Of a stretch of 64,000 nucleotides of DNA, positions 25,212-32,749 are shown piece after piece. The translations under genes were made by a program, and so were the position numbers. The stretch spans positions 620,001-684,000 of the forward strand of contig NZ_JACHJJ010000001.1 of assembly GCF_014203605.1 (NCBI RefSeq), written 5' to 3'. A model generated the notes under the pieces. It saw nothing but the letters and a program-made list of their open reading frames with translations. It ran no database searches and was not told the DNA's origin. Position 1 is the first letter of the stretch. Every line of letters starts with the position of its first letter. This stretch comes from Thiemannella venezuelensis (lineage in GTDB: Bacteria > Actinomycetota > Actinomycetes > Streptosporangiales > Streptosporangiaceae).

Positions 25212-25928
25212 TCAGCTCCGGGCGGGCTCGCGGTCCTCGGCGGGCTGCTCGCCGCCGCGCTCGGGCACGAAGCGGTAGCCGACGTTGCGGACCGTCCCGA
25301 TCAGCGACTCGTACTCGGCGCCGAGCTTGGCGCGCAACCGCCGGACGTGCACGTCCACGGTCCGGGTGCCGCCGAAGTAGTCGTAGCCCCAGACCTCCTG
25401 GAGGAGCTGCGCGCGGGTGAAGACCCGGCCGGGGTGCTGCGCGAGGTACTTCAGGAGCTCGAACTCCTTGAACGTCAGGTCCAGTGCCCGGCCGCGGAGC
25501 CGGGCGGTGTAGGTGGCCTCGTCGATGGCCAGGTCGCCGTTGCGGATCTCGTCGGGGACCTCCTCGGCGGCCGACAGGTTCAGCCGGCCCACGGCCATCC
25601 GCAGGCGGGCCTCGACCTCGGCGGGGCCGGCGCTGTCCAGGATGACGTCGTCCGCGCCCCACTCGGCGGTCATCGCGGCCAGGCCGCCCTCGGTGACGAT
25701 CACCAGGAGGGGGCAGTCGAGACCGGTGGTCCGCAGCAGCCGGCACAGGCCCTTGGCCTGGACGAGCTCGCGGCGGGCGTCGACGAGGATCGCGTCGGCG
25801 GGCGGGGCGTCGATCAGCGCGGACGCCTCGGCGGGTGCGACGCGCACCGAGTGCAGCAGCAGCCCCAGCGCCGGTAGGACCTCCGTGGAGGGCTCCAGGA
25901 CGTTGGTGAGAAGCAGGAGGTTGCTCAC
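25212..25928 (-). CDS. glnR: GlnR, orphan OmpR-type nitrogen regulator
   Basis: The 238-aa protein closely follows actinobacterial GlnR from its start ([20 protein letters not shown]) through the receiver-like domain, with D50 in [10 protein letters not shown] at the usual phosphorylation-site position, to the C-terminal winged helix. That domain contains [38 protein letters not shown] and [14 protein letters not shown]. GlnR controls ammonium assimilation genes and is an orphan; no kinase gene is adjacent. The C-terminal tail is short and charged. It is a single-gene unit convergent with the GH87-like gene. Confidence 0.93.
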   Translation of the reverse strand: MSNLLLLTNVLEPSTEVLPALGLLLHSVRVAPAEASALIDAPPADAILVDARRELVQAKGLCRLLRTTGLDCPLLVIVTEGGLAAMTAEWGADDVILDSAGPAEVEARLRMAVGRLNLSAAEEVPDEIRNGDLAIDEATYTARLRGRALDLTFKEFELLKYLAQHPGRVFTRAQLLQEVWGYDYFGGTRTVDVHVRRLRAKLGAEYESLIGTVRNVGYRFVPERGGEQPAEDREPARS

Positions 25929-26153
25929 GGGCGCTCCTTCGTCGGGCTCGCTCGCAGGTCCCTGCGCGTGACGGCACGTTCGCTTCGCTCGCTCACGGTG
26001 CCTCCCCCCACGCGATGCCGGCGACGGCCGTACAAAAACACGTAAGGACCCGGGGGCTACGTCGCCCAGGTCCTGTAGGCGAGGATATCCGAAGGGGGTG
26101 GGGCGTCCAGCGCGCGTCCACCTGGTGAACAGCCGATATCGGGTTAATTCCTC

Positions 26154-26169
26154 GTGAGCATATGCTCAC
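26154..26169. promoter_or_regulatory. 16-bp perfect palindrome upstream of the MoaD-like gene
   Basis: GTGAGCATATGCTCAC is a perfect palindrome 30 bp before the start at 26200. Size and centre resemble operators of ArsR/SmtB-type repressors, but the binding protein is unknown. Confidence 0.5.
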
Positions 26170-26199
26170 AGCAGGCGTTCTTCGAGGAGTTGGGCAGAG

Positions 26200-26451
26200 A
26201 TGGCGACGGGCACGATCCGCTACTGGGCGGCGGCGAAGGACGCGGCCGGGACCGCGGAGGAGCCGTTCGAGGCGGCGACCCTGGAGGAGCTGCTGGCCGG
26301 TGCCACCGCCGGCCGGGAGCGGCTGGCCCGGGTGGTGGGGATGTCGTCGTTCCTGGTGGACGGCGACCCGGTGGGCAAGCGGGCGCACGGGCAGGTCGCG
26401 CTCTCCGACGGCGCGACGGTGGAGGTGCTCCCGCCCTTCGCCGGAGGCTGA
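26200..26451 (+). CDS. MoaD/ThiS-family sulfur carrier protein
   Basis: The 83-aa protein has the ubiquitin-like beta-grasp pattern (TIRYWAAAKDAAG, then VALSDGATVEVLPPFAGG) and ends in Gly-Gly, which is thiocarboxylated in this family. MoaD donates sulfur for molybdopterin, and relatives donate to other pathways. No moaA/moaE or thi genes are close, so the pathway is open. The start ATG has a GCAGAG site. A perfect palindrome sits in the upstream region. Confidence 0.85.
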   Translation: MATGTIRYWAAAKDAAGTAEEPFEAATLEELLAGATAGRERLARVVGMSSFLVDGDPVGKRAHGQVALSDGATVEVLPPFAGG

Positions 26452-26550
26452 CCGGCGGCGTTTCGGGCAAGATTGCCGGGGGATGTGCCGCGGTGGCACT
26501 CTGGCATGATCCGGAACGCGACACGACCGGAACGAACGACGGGGAGTCGG

Positions 26551-27231
26551 ATGCGCAAGCTGCTCGTTTTTCTGATCCTGCTGCTCGTTCTGGTCGGGAT
26601 CCTGGACCGGGTCGCGGTCGCCGGGGTGCAGCGGGAGATCGCCACGCGGGCCACCGCCCGGTACGACCTGGCCGCCCCGCCCGAGGTGACCATCCTCGGC
26701 ATCCCGTTCCTGACCCAGGCGATCGCCGGGCGCTACGACGAGGTGAAGGTCGACGTCGGCACGATCAACCTCGGCGGCGCCCAGGTGTCCGGGGTGGACG
26801 CCACCCTGTACGGGGTCACCGCACCCCTGTCCGACCTGGTGCTCCACCCCGAGCGGGTGGACATCCGCGCCGAGCGGGTGGTGGGCGCGGTCGTCATCCC
26901 CGAGGCGACGCTGAACCAGCGGGCTCCCCAGGGGATCAAGGTCCAGGCGGACGAGAGCGGTCTCGGGGTCAGCGGGGAGATCACCTTCCTCGGCCAGAAG
27001 GTCCCGGCCAAGGCCAGGCTGCGGGTCGAGGTGGTCGAGGGCGGCGTGCAGTTCGTCCCCGAGAAGGTCACGCTGGGCGGCGGCATCACGGTGCCCGACC
27101 CCGAGCGGTTCATCACCTACAAGCTCCCGATCGGGAAGCTGCCGTTCAACCTCAAGATCACCGATGTGCGGGCGGTCGCCGACGGGCTGCGGATCAGCGC
27201 CGAGGCGGCGGACGTCCCGCTGCGCGGCTGA
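26551..27231 (+). CDS. DUF2993/LmeA-like phospholipid-binding protein
   Basis: From ATG 26551 the product is 226 aa with an N-terminal membrane anchor or signal (LLVFLILLLVLVGILDRVAV). It then has the DUF2993 body: VTILGIPFLTQAIAGRYDEV, LGGAQVSGVDATLYGV, and the closing GLRISAEAADVPLRG. Mycobacterial LmeA of this family is periplasmic, binds phospholipid and supports lipoglycan synthesis. A similar envelope role is inferred here. Longer frames upstream run into the MoaD-like gene's downstream region without a signal peptide, so ATG 26551 is preferred. Confidence 0.88.
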   Translation: MRKLLVFLILLLVLVGILDRVAVAGVQREIATRATARYDLAAPPEVTILGIPFLTQAIAGRYDEVKVDVGTINLGGAQVSGVDATLYGVTAPLSDLVLHPERVDIRAERVVGAVVIPEATLNQRAPQGIKVQADESGLGVSGEITFLGQKVPAKARLRVEVVEGGVQFVPEKVTLGGGITVPDPERFITYKLPIGKLPFNLKITDVRAVADGLRISAEAADVPLRG

Positions 27232-27240
27232 GGTGCCGGG

Positions 27241-27294
27241 GTTCACCGCGCGGCTGTGCGCGCAGTCGTTCACCGCGCGGCTGTGCGCGCAGTC
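27241..27294. repeat. 27-bp tandem repeat, two perfect copies
   Basis: The unit starts GTTCACCGCGCGGCTGTGCG and occurs at 27241-27267 and 27268-27294, followed by a partial third copy (GTTCACttCGCGG). Each unit can fold as GCGCG/CGCGC. It lies between the LmeA-like gene and the sigma factor gene. Confidence 0.85.
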
Positions 27295-27410
27295 GTTCAC
27301 TTCGCGGCCGGGCTCTCATCGGATCGGGCGATCGGGCGGTGTGATCGGGCTCACCGTGGTTGAGTCGTGCCGTGCCTGAACCGGACCGCCCCGCCGTACG
27401 TCGTGAGGGT

Positions 27411-27923
27411 GTGAGCCACGCCGGAACCGCCGACGAGCAGCTCGTCAGAGCCCTCTTCGACGAACACGGCGGGCCACTGTACGGCTACGCCCTGCGGCTG
27501 ACGGGCGATTCGGGGAGAGCGGAGGACGTCGTGCAGGAGACGCTGCTGCGGGCCTGGCGGCATCCTGACGCGCTTCACGGGCGTTCGATCCGCGCATGGC
27601 TGTTCACGGTGGCCCGCAACCTCGTCTTCGACCAGCACCGGGCCCGTAAGTCGCGTCCCCAGGAGACGGGCGACGAGGCGCTCGCCGTGGTGCCCGCCGA
27701 CGACGAGCTGGAGCGGGCCGTGGAGTCCTGGGCGGTCGCCGAGGCGCTGGCCGCGCTCAGACCCGAGCACCGCGAGGTGCTCACTGAGGTCTACTACCAG
27801 GGCAAGTCGGTCAAGGAGGCGGCCGAGGCTCTCGGCATCCCTCCCGGAACGGTGAAATCGCGCACGTATTACGCGCTTCGGGCGCTCAAGCTGGCGCTGG
27901 AGGAGCGGGGGCTCGCGCCATGA
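27411..27923 (+). CDS. ECF RNA polymerase sigma factor, SigL-like
   Basis: The 170-aa protein (from GTG 27411) has sigma region 2 (LFDEHGGPLYGYALRLTG, AEDVVQETLLRAWRHP, RAWLFTVARNLVFD) and region 4 (LRPEHREVLTEVYYQGKSVK, EAAEALGIPPGTVKSR). It most resembles actinobacterial SigL. TTG 27360 would add 17 poorly conserved residues; neither start has a strong ribosome site. The stop overlaps the anti-sigma start (ATGA), so both are made together. SigL-type factors respond to envelope or redox stress; the regulon is unknown. Confidence 0.92.
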   Translation: MSHAGTADEQLVRALFDEHGGPLYGYALRLTGDSGRAEDVVQETLLRAWRHPDALHGRSIRAWLFTVARNLVFDQHRARKSRPQETGDEALAVVPADDELERAVESWAVAEALAALRPEHREVLTEVYYQGKSVKEAAEALGIPPGTVKSRTYYALRALKLALEERGLAP

Positions 27924-28732
27924 CGATGAACTGTGAGGACACCCGGATCTCGCTCGGGGTGTACGTGCTCGGGGCGCTGGAGCCCGAGGAGCGCACGCTG
28001 GTGGAGGCGCACCTGGAGGGGTGCGCGGAGTGCCGGGCGGAGCTGGCGGAGCTGACCGGGGTGGCCGGGTTCCTCGGCCGAGTCTCCGAGGACGACGTGG
28101 TCCAGGTGGCCAGCCCGCCCCGGGCGGTGCTCGACCGGTTGCTCAGGGCCAAGGCGCGGCGGCGCAGGATGACCAGGGCGATGCTCTCGCTGGCCGCCTC
28201 GGTCGTGCTGGTCGGGCTCGGCGGGACCGTCTGGGTGACGGCGGACCGGTCCGAGGACCGGCCGACGGCGGCGTCCGCGCCGCAGTACGCCGCGGACTCC
28301 GGCGCGGAGGCCGGGCCCCTGAACGCCCCGGAGGGCGGCTCGGCGCTGACCGGCGAGGCCCCCGGCGCGAGCCGCAAGTCCGCGGCCAGCCCGGGGCCCG
28401 AGAGCTTCGCGCAGGGGGTCCCGGGCGAGCTGGTGATGAAGGGGCGGGACGGGGCGGTGCGGGCCACGGTGACCGCGCTGCCGGGGGAGAAGGCGACCGA
28501 GGTCAGGGTCGTGCTCTCCGGGGTCGCCGAGGGCACCCGCTTCCGGCTGGTGGTGGTCGGGGCGGACGGGAGCCGGGAGACGGCGGGGAACTGGATCGTC
28601 GACGATCCGGCCTACGACGAGTCGGGCGCCTTCCCCGGTACGACCACGATCCCTCCGGGCGGCATCGAGAGGTTCGAGATCGTCACCGCCGGGGGGCGGG
28701 TCCTGCTCGACGTGCGCAGTCCCGGCCGCTGA
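27920..28732 (+). CDS. Membrane anti-sigma factor with zinc-binding N-terminus
   Basis: The 270-aa protein has a zf-HC2-type anti-sigma domain with H31-x3-C35-x2-C38 (HLEGCAEC), one membrane span at about 88-108 (AMLSLAASVVLVGLGGTVWV), a Ser/Ala/Gly-rich linker, and an outside RskA-like domain (about 170-270). It should hold the upstream ECF sigma factor at the membrane and release it on a redox or envelope signal. It is translationally coupled to the sigma gene by ATGA. Confidence 0.9.
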   Translation: MTMNCEDTRISLGVYVLGALEPEERTLVEAHLEGCAECRAELAELTGVAGFLGRVSEDDVVQVASPPRAVLDRLLRAKARRRRMTRAMLSLAASVVLVGLGGTVWVTADRSEDRPTAASAPQYAADSGAEAGPLNAPEGGSALTGEAPGASRKSAASPGPESFAQGVPGELVMKGRDGAVRATVTALPGEKATEVRVVLSGVAEGTRFRLVVVGADGSRETAGNWIVDDPAYDESGAFPGTTTIPPGGIERFEIVTAGGRVLLDVRSPGR

Positions 28733-28891
28733 CCGGCGGACGCGCGGGGCTCCCGGCCGGAGGCCGCGTCCCCGTCGCCGCGGTGGAGCGGGATGCGGCC
28801 CCGGGGCGGGGAGCGGTCCGGGGACTGGCATGGCCCGGGGAACGGCGCGGCCCAGGGAATGGCGCGGCGGCGCCGGGTGTTGTGGTGCCCG

Positions 28892-29317
28892 ATGGCTGGA
28901 GTGACCGGGCCGGCGGTGGTGGCCGTGACGCTCGCCGCGGCCGCGCTCGCGGGCGTGGTGATGCGGCGGCGCAGCGGCGTGCTCAGGGAGGCAGGGGGCG
29001 GCGTGCAGCGGCTGACCGCGGGCGAGCTCGGCGCGGAGCTGGGCGAGCGCGCCACCCTCGTGCAGTTCTCCACTGCGTTCTGCCAGCCCTGCCGGGCGAC
29101 CCGCAGGATCCTCGCCGAGGTGGCGGAGCTGGTGCCCGGCGTCGCGCACGTGGAGGTCGACGCGGAGTCCCGGCTCGACCTGGTCCGCTCGCTGGACGTC
29201 ATGCGAACCCCGACCGTGTTCGTCCTCGACTCCGCGGGACGGGTCGTGAAGCGCGCCTCGGGCCAGCCGCGGAAGGCCGACGTCATCGGCGCGCTGGGCC
29301 TGGCCGTCGGCGACTGA
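28892..29317 (+). CDS. Membrane-anchored thioredoxin-like protein
   Basis: From ATG 28892 the 141-aa product has one N-terminal membrane span (VVAVTLAAAALAGVV) and a thioredoxin fold with the active-site motif C64-QPC67 in FSTAFCQPCR, then VDAESRLDLVRSLDVMRTPTVFV with the cis-proline. It may act as a thiol reductase or sulfur-transfer partner for the sulfur genes just downstream. An upstream in-frame ATG exists at 28859, but the span starts after 28892. It is likely in the same transcriptional neighbourhood as the sigma/anti-sigma pair. Confidence 0.85.
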   Translation: MAGVTGPAVVAVTLAAAALAGVVMRRRSGVLREAGGGVQRLTAGELGAELGERATLVQFSTAFCQPCRATRRILAEVAELVPGVAHVEVDAESRLDLVRSLDVMRTPTVFVLDSAGRVVKRASGQPRKADVIGALGLAVGD

Positions 29318-29492
29318 CGCCCGGCGGCGCGGCCTCCGGACGGGGTCCCCGGCGGCGCCGGGCACGGCCCGGAGGCGCGCGGGGCGCGGTGCCGCAGGCG
29401 GTCCGGGCAGGGCGACACGCCGTCCGGGTCGAGGCCGGGCGGGGCACCTTACCGCCTACCGGGTGATTTCGTCTCACGAACTGGACGGGGAT

Positions 29493-29522
29493 GTGACAGA
29501 TACCGGAATGCCGGGGTAATGT
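29493..29522 (+). promoter_or_regulatory. Promoter of the leader peptide and sulfur operon
   Basis: A GTGACA -35 (29493-29498) and TAATGT -10 (29517-29522) are 18 bp apart. The ATG of the leader peptide lies 7 nt after the -10, which suggests a leaderless message starting at the leader ORF. Confidence 0.55.
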
Positions 29523-29529
29523 CATCGGC

Positions 29530-29613
29530 ATGCATCCCACGACAGAGCTGCTGACGAAGCGGCGCGCGGTTGACTTCTGCCGCGTGGCCACCGCGCTCTG
29601 TCGCGCTTCCTAA
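29530..29613 (+). CDS. 27-aa cysteine-containing leader peptide
   Basis: The tiny ORF reads MHPTTELLTKRRAVDF and ends CRVATALCRAS. This RRAVDxCRVAxxLCRxS pattern is the 'putative leader peptide' found ahead of sulfur assimilation genes in actinobacteria. Its two late cysteine codons could couple translation speed to expression of the downstream genes. It lies 59 nt before the DUF4395 gene and right after a promoter. Confidence 0.85.
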   Translation: MHPTTELLTKRRAVDFCRVATALCRAS

Positions 29614-29671
29614 GGGCGATCTCAGGCGGCCCCGTGCCGCACCGATCTGCACGACCCTTCAGGAGCATCGC

Positions 29672-30073
29672 GTGATGCAGGCTGATCCCCGGGCTCTCCG
29701 CTTCGCCGCGGCCCTCACCACCGTCGTCCTCGCGCTCGTCCTCGTCACGGGCAGCGCGTGGCTGCTGGCGGTCCAGGCCGCGGTGTTCGCACTGAGCGCC
29801 TCCGGTGCCTCGCCGTACGGGATGGTCTTCAGGGTGATGGTGAAGAGCCCTCCCGGGGAGCCGGAAGACTCCCGGCCGCCGCGCTTCGCGCAGCTGGTCG
29901 GACTGGTCTTCGCCCTGGCGGGCCTGGCCGGTTACGCAACGCAGATCACGCCGCTGGCCCTCGGCGCCACCGCTGCGGCCCTCTTCGCCGCCTTCCTCAA
30001 CGCCGCGTTCGGCTTCTGCCTCGGCTGCGAGATGTATCCGATCATTCGCCGTCTACTGCCCGCCGCAAGATAA
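29672..30073 (+). CDS. DUF4395 membrane protein of the sulfur operon
   Basis: The 133-aa protein has about three membrane spans and the DUF4395 ending FGFCLGCEMYPIIRRLLP, with a conserved C-x-x-C near the membrane. DUF4395 proteins are regularly encoded beside thiosulfate sulfurtransferases and may move or process sulfur species. An AGGAG site precedes GTG 29672 (6 nt) and ATG 29675 (9 nt), and both starts are plausible. It is followed after 15 bp by the sulfurtransferase gene. Confidence 0.85.
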   Translation: MMQADPRALRFAAALTTVVLALVLVTGSAWLLAVQAAVFALSASGASPYGMVFRVMVKSPPGEPEDSRPPRFAQLVGLVFALAGLAGYATQITPLALGATAAALFAAFLNAAFGFCLGCEMYPIIRRLLPAAR

Positions 30074-30088
30074 CCCCGGAGGAATCCC

Positions 30089-30928
30089 ATGAGCCGCTCC
30101 GCCGTCCTGGTGGACGCCGACTGGGTCGAGGCCAACCTCGACACCCCTGGTGTCGTGCTCGTCGAGGTCGACGAGGACACCAGCGCCTACAGCAAGGGCC
30201 ACATCCGTGGCGCCGTGAAGATCGACTGGAGGGACGACCTCCAGGACCCGGTCCGCCGCGACTTCGTGGACCGCGAGGGCTTCGCCGCCCTGCTGTCCGC
30301 CCGGGGCATCGCAGGCGACGACACCGTGGTGCTCTACGGCGGCAACAACAACTGGTTCGCCGCCTACGCCTACTGGTACTTCAAGCTCTACGGCCACGAG
30401 AACGTCAAGCTCCTCGACGGCGGCCGCAAGAAGTGGGAGCTCGACTCCCGCGAGCTGGTCACCGAGGTCCCCGAGCGCCCGGCCACCACCTACACGGCCA
30501 AGGAGCAGGACTCCTCCATCCGCGCCTTCCGCGACGACGTCGTCGCCGCGATCGGCAAGCTCAACCTGGTCGACGTGCGCTCGCCCGACGAGTTCACCGG
30601 CAAGCTGCTCGCCCCGGCGCACCTCCCGCAGGAGCAGGCGCAGCGCGCCGGCCACGTGCCGACCGCCCGCAACATCCCCTGGTCCAAGGCGGCCAACGAC
30701 GACGGCACCTTCAAGTCCGACGAGGACCTGAAGGCGCTCTACGCCGGTGAGGGCGTGGACTTCGGCAAGGACACCATCGCCTACTGCCGCATCGGCGAGC
30801 GCTCCGCGCACACCTGGTTCGTGCTGCACGAGATCCTCGGCCAGGCCAACGTCAAGAACTACGACGGCTCCTGGACCGAGTACGGCTCGCTCGTGGGCGT
30901 CCCGATCGAGCTGGGCGAGGCCCGCTGA
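30089..30928 (+). CDS. Thiosulfate sulfurtransferase (rhodanese), CysA2/SseA-like
   Basis: The 279-aa protein has two rhodanese domains (about 1-145 and 155-279). The catalytic cysteine is C233 in AYCRIGERSAHTWF, the loop typical of actinobacterial CysA2-type enzymes. It moves the outer sulfur of thiosulfate to cyanide or another thiol acceptor. It is in an operon with the DUF4395 and DUF1416 genes behind the cysteine leader, as in other actinomycetes. The start has GGAGG 9 nt ahead. Confidence 0.95.
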   Translation: MSRSAVLVDADWVEANLDTPGVVLVEVDEDTSAYSKGHIRGAVKIDWRDDLQDPVRRDFVDREGFAALLSARGIAGDDTVVLYGGNNNWFAAYAYWYFKLYGHENVKLLDGGRKKWELDSRELVTEVPERPATTYTAKEQDSSIRAFRDDVVAAIGKLNLVDVRSPDEFTGKLLAPAHLPQEQAQRAGHVPTARNIPWSKAANDDGTFKSDEDLKALYAGEGVDFGKDTIAYCRIGERSAHTWFVLHEILGQANVKNYDGSWTEYGSLVGVPIELGEAR

Positions 30929-30990
30929 TGAGCACCCCGACCGGCAACCACACCAGCTCGGTCGTCGGACCGACGAAGGAGGCACGATGA
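30928..30990 (+). CDS. Candidate 20-codon ORF linking the sulfurtransferase and DUF1416 genes
   Basis: ATG 30928 overlaps the stop of the sulfurtransferase (TGATG), and its TGA overlaps the start of the next gene (ATGA at 30987-30990). The peptide would be MSTPTGNHTSSVVGP and then TKEAR. The ribosome site of the DUF1416 gene (AAGGAGG) lies inside it. It may be a real peptide, or only a device or accident that couples translation. Confidence 0.4.
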   Translation: MSTPTGNHTSSVVGPTKEAR

Positions 30991-31292
30991 CCACCACCGC
31001 TCAGGGCTGCGCCGCACCGGAGCAGACCGTCGCCCTGCCCGCCGGGGTCGACCTGTCGAACCAGGCCGTCATCCAGGGCATCGTCTCGGGTTCGGGCAGG
31101 GCCTACGCCCGCCTGCTGGACCACTCCGGTGAGTTCACCGGGGAGGTCGTGGTCTCCGAGGAGGGCGTCTTCCGCTTCTTCGCCGCCCCCGGCGACTGGA
31201 CCGTCCGCATCATCGCGGGCGGCGGCGTCACCAAGGACATCCCCGCCCAGGCCCGCCTGGGCGAGGTCACCCAGCTCACCGTGGCGGTCTGA
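30987..31292 (+). CDS. DUF1416 protein of the sulfur operon
   Basis: This 101-aa protein has the DUF1416 pattern: IQGIVSGSGRAYARLLDHSG, TGEVVVSEEGVFRFFA, GDWTVRI, which looks like a transthyretin/CnaB-type beta-sandwich. Its function is unknown, but it is constantly found after thiosulfate sulfurtransferase genes. The ATG 30987 has an AAGGAGG site with good spacing. A strong hairpin terminator follows. Confidence 0.9.
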   Translation: MTTTAQGCAAPEQTVALPAGVDLSNQAVIQGIVSGSGRAYARLLDHSGEFTGEVVVSEEGVFRFFAAPGDWTVRIIAGGGVTKDIPAQARLGEVTQLTVAV

Positions 31293-31303
31293 CCCGCCTT
31301 CCA

Positions 31304-31345
31304 CCGAAGGGCCGGCGCCCCCCGCGGGGGACGCCGGCCCTTCGG
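31304..31345 (+). terminator. Hairpin terminator of the sulfur operon
   Basis: Arms CCGAAGGGCCGGCG (31304-31317) and CGCCGGCCCTTCGG (31332-31345) pair perfectly over 14 bp, 11 nt after the DUF1416 stop, with further pairing in the loop. Confidence 0.75.
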
Positions 31346-31435
31346 CGTCCCGGGTCCCGCGGTGCTCCGGCCGGACCCGCCGCGGTGACGCGGGCGGGCC
31401 GTCATGCCCGGATGTGGGCGGGGACGCCGGATCGC

Positions 31436-31441
31436 TACGAT
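31436..31441 (+). promoter_or_regulatory. -10 box TACGAT deciding the start at GTG 31448
   Basis: TACGAT ends 6 nt before GTG 31448, the leaderless arrangement seen repeatedly in this window. It argues against the longer frame from 31385. Confidence 0.55.
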
Positions 31442-31447
31442 TCGTCG

Positions 31448-32749
31448 GTGCCCGGAACGTCTGTCGCGCCCCCGCCGCCCGCCGCGCCCCCGCCGCCCGC
31501 CGCTCTCCGGGCGTTTCCGGTGTACGGGCTCCCGGTGCACGCACTGAGGATCCTCGGCGCCTGCGCCCTCCCGCTGGTGATCTGGTTCTCGGCCGGCCAG
31601 GCGGTCCGCGCGGCGCTGATGTGGGCGGCGACCGAGGTGGCCCACGGCGACCACCGGCAGGTGCGGCTCGTGGTCACGATGCTGGTCTTCGTCCTGATCG
31701 TGCTGACCGAGCTCGTCGTCCTGGTCGGCATGGTGCGCTCCGTGCGCGGCGCGCTCCGGGAGGTCCGGGTGCGCCGGGCGGGCGACGAGGCGGACGAGGG
31801 TATGCTCGGCGCGCTCGGACGGGTCACGCTGGTCTTCGCCACGGTCTACCTCGCCTGGGGCTTCCACGAGGAGGCCGCCAGGGAGCTGATCGCTCTCGAC
31901 ACCATGAAGTGGCTCGACCACGACGTCAAGGGGGCCTTCGCCGGGATCGGGGGAGAGGCCGGCACCCTGCTCGCGGGGCTGGACGTGTGGGTCTCCGCGG
32001 TGATCGCCGGAGTGGCCTACGCGCTCAGGACGCTGTTCGGACTCCGGCACGCGGGCACCGGGGGAACGCGCAGCGGCATGCTCGCGGCCGTCTCCGAGCT
32101 GGCCTTCTCCTTCTACGGCCTCAACATGGCGTTCGCTCTCACCTCCGGATTCGCGGAGTGGCTGGGGGACCGGGTCGTCGCGGCCAGGGCCGGGGACTGG
32201 CTGGAGCAGGCGGACCGGGTGATCCCGGGCTGGAAGGCGCTGCGGGAGGGCACGGCGCAGGTCTGGCCGCTCGTGGTGGACGCGCTGGTCGCGCCGCTGG
32301 CCTGGCTGGCGATCACCGCGCTCGTCTACGGCGCGTTCGCCGAGGACACCCGGGCGGTCCTCAAGGGAACGCGCCTGGAGGCCGTGACCGGCCGGATGGA
32401 CAACGCGCACAAGCTGACCCGCACCACCGCGGCCGGCACGATGATCGGGTTCAGGGAGCGCTGGCTCTCGATCCTGAACGCCTTCCGGCTCGTCGCGCGC
32501 GGCGGCGCGGTGCTGACCGGGATGTTCTGCCTGTGCCACGTCGCGATCCGGGTCGGCGCCGACTACGCGGACCGGGGGGTCAGGACGCTGGTCGGCAGCG
32601 ACTTCCCGCACTTCTGGCTGCTGTTCGGCAGCCCCCTGGACTTCGCCCGGGAGCTGGTCGTGGGGGTCCTGACGGTCTGCCTGCTGGCCGCCGCGTTCGA
32701 CATCGCCGCCACCCGCGCCCGGGAGGCGGGAAAGGCGATCACCGCCTGA
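31448..32749 (+). CDS. Uncharacterised multi-pass membrane protein
   Basis: The ~433-aa product has a Pro/Ala-rich head and then about six to eight membrane segments (IRLLGACALPLVIWF-like, MLVFVLIVLTELVVLVGMV, ALVAPLAWLAITALVYG, and a final helix near 415). Large cytoplasmic or outside loops are acidic-basic mixed. I do not recognise the family. The gene is convergent with the minus-strand operon at 32739-35021, overlapping its last gene by 11 bp, so the two may be functionally linked or merely adjacent. Confidence 0.7.
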   Translation: MPGTSVAPPPPAAPPPPAALRAFPVYGLPVHALRILGACALPLVIWFSAGQAVRAALMWAATEVAHGDHRQVRLVVTMLVFVLIVLTELVVLVGMVRSVRGALREVRVRRAGDEADEGMLGALGRVTLVFATVYLAWGFHEEAARELIALDTMKWLDHDVKGAFAGIGGEAGTLLAGLDVWVSAVIAGVAYALRTLFGLRHAGTGGTRSGMLAAVSELAFSFYGLNMAFALTSGFAEWLGDRVVAARAGDWLEQADRVIPGWKALREGTAQVWPLVVDALVAPLAWLAITALVYGAFAEDTRAVLKGTRLEAVTGRMDNAHKLTRTTAAGTMIGFRERWLSILNAFRLVARGGAVLTGMFCLCHVAIRVGADYADRGVRTLVGSDFPHFWLLFGSPLDFARELVVGVLTVCLLAAAFDIAATRAREAGKAITA

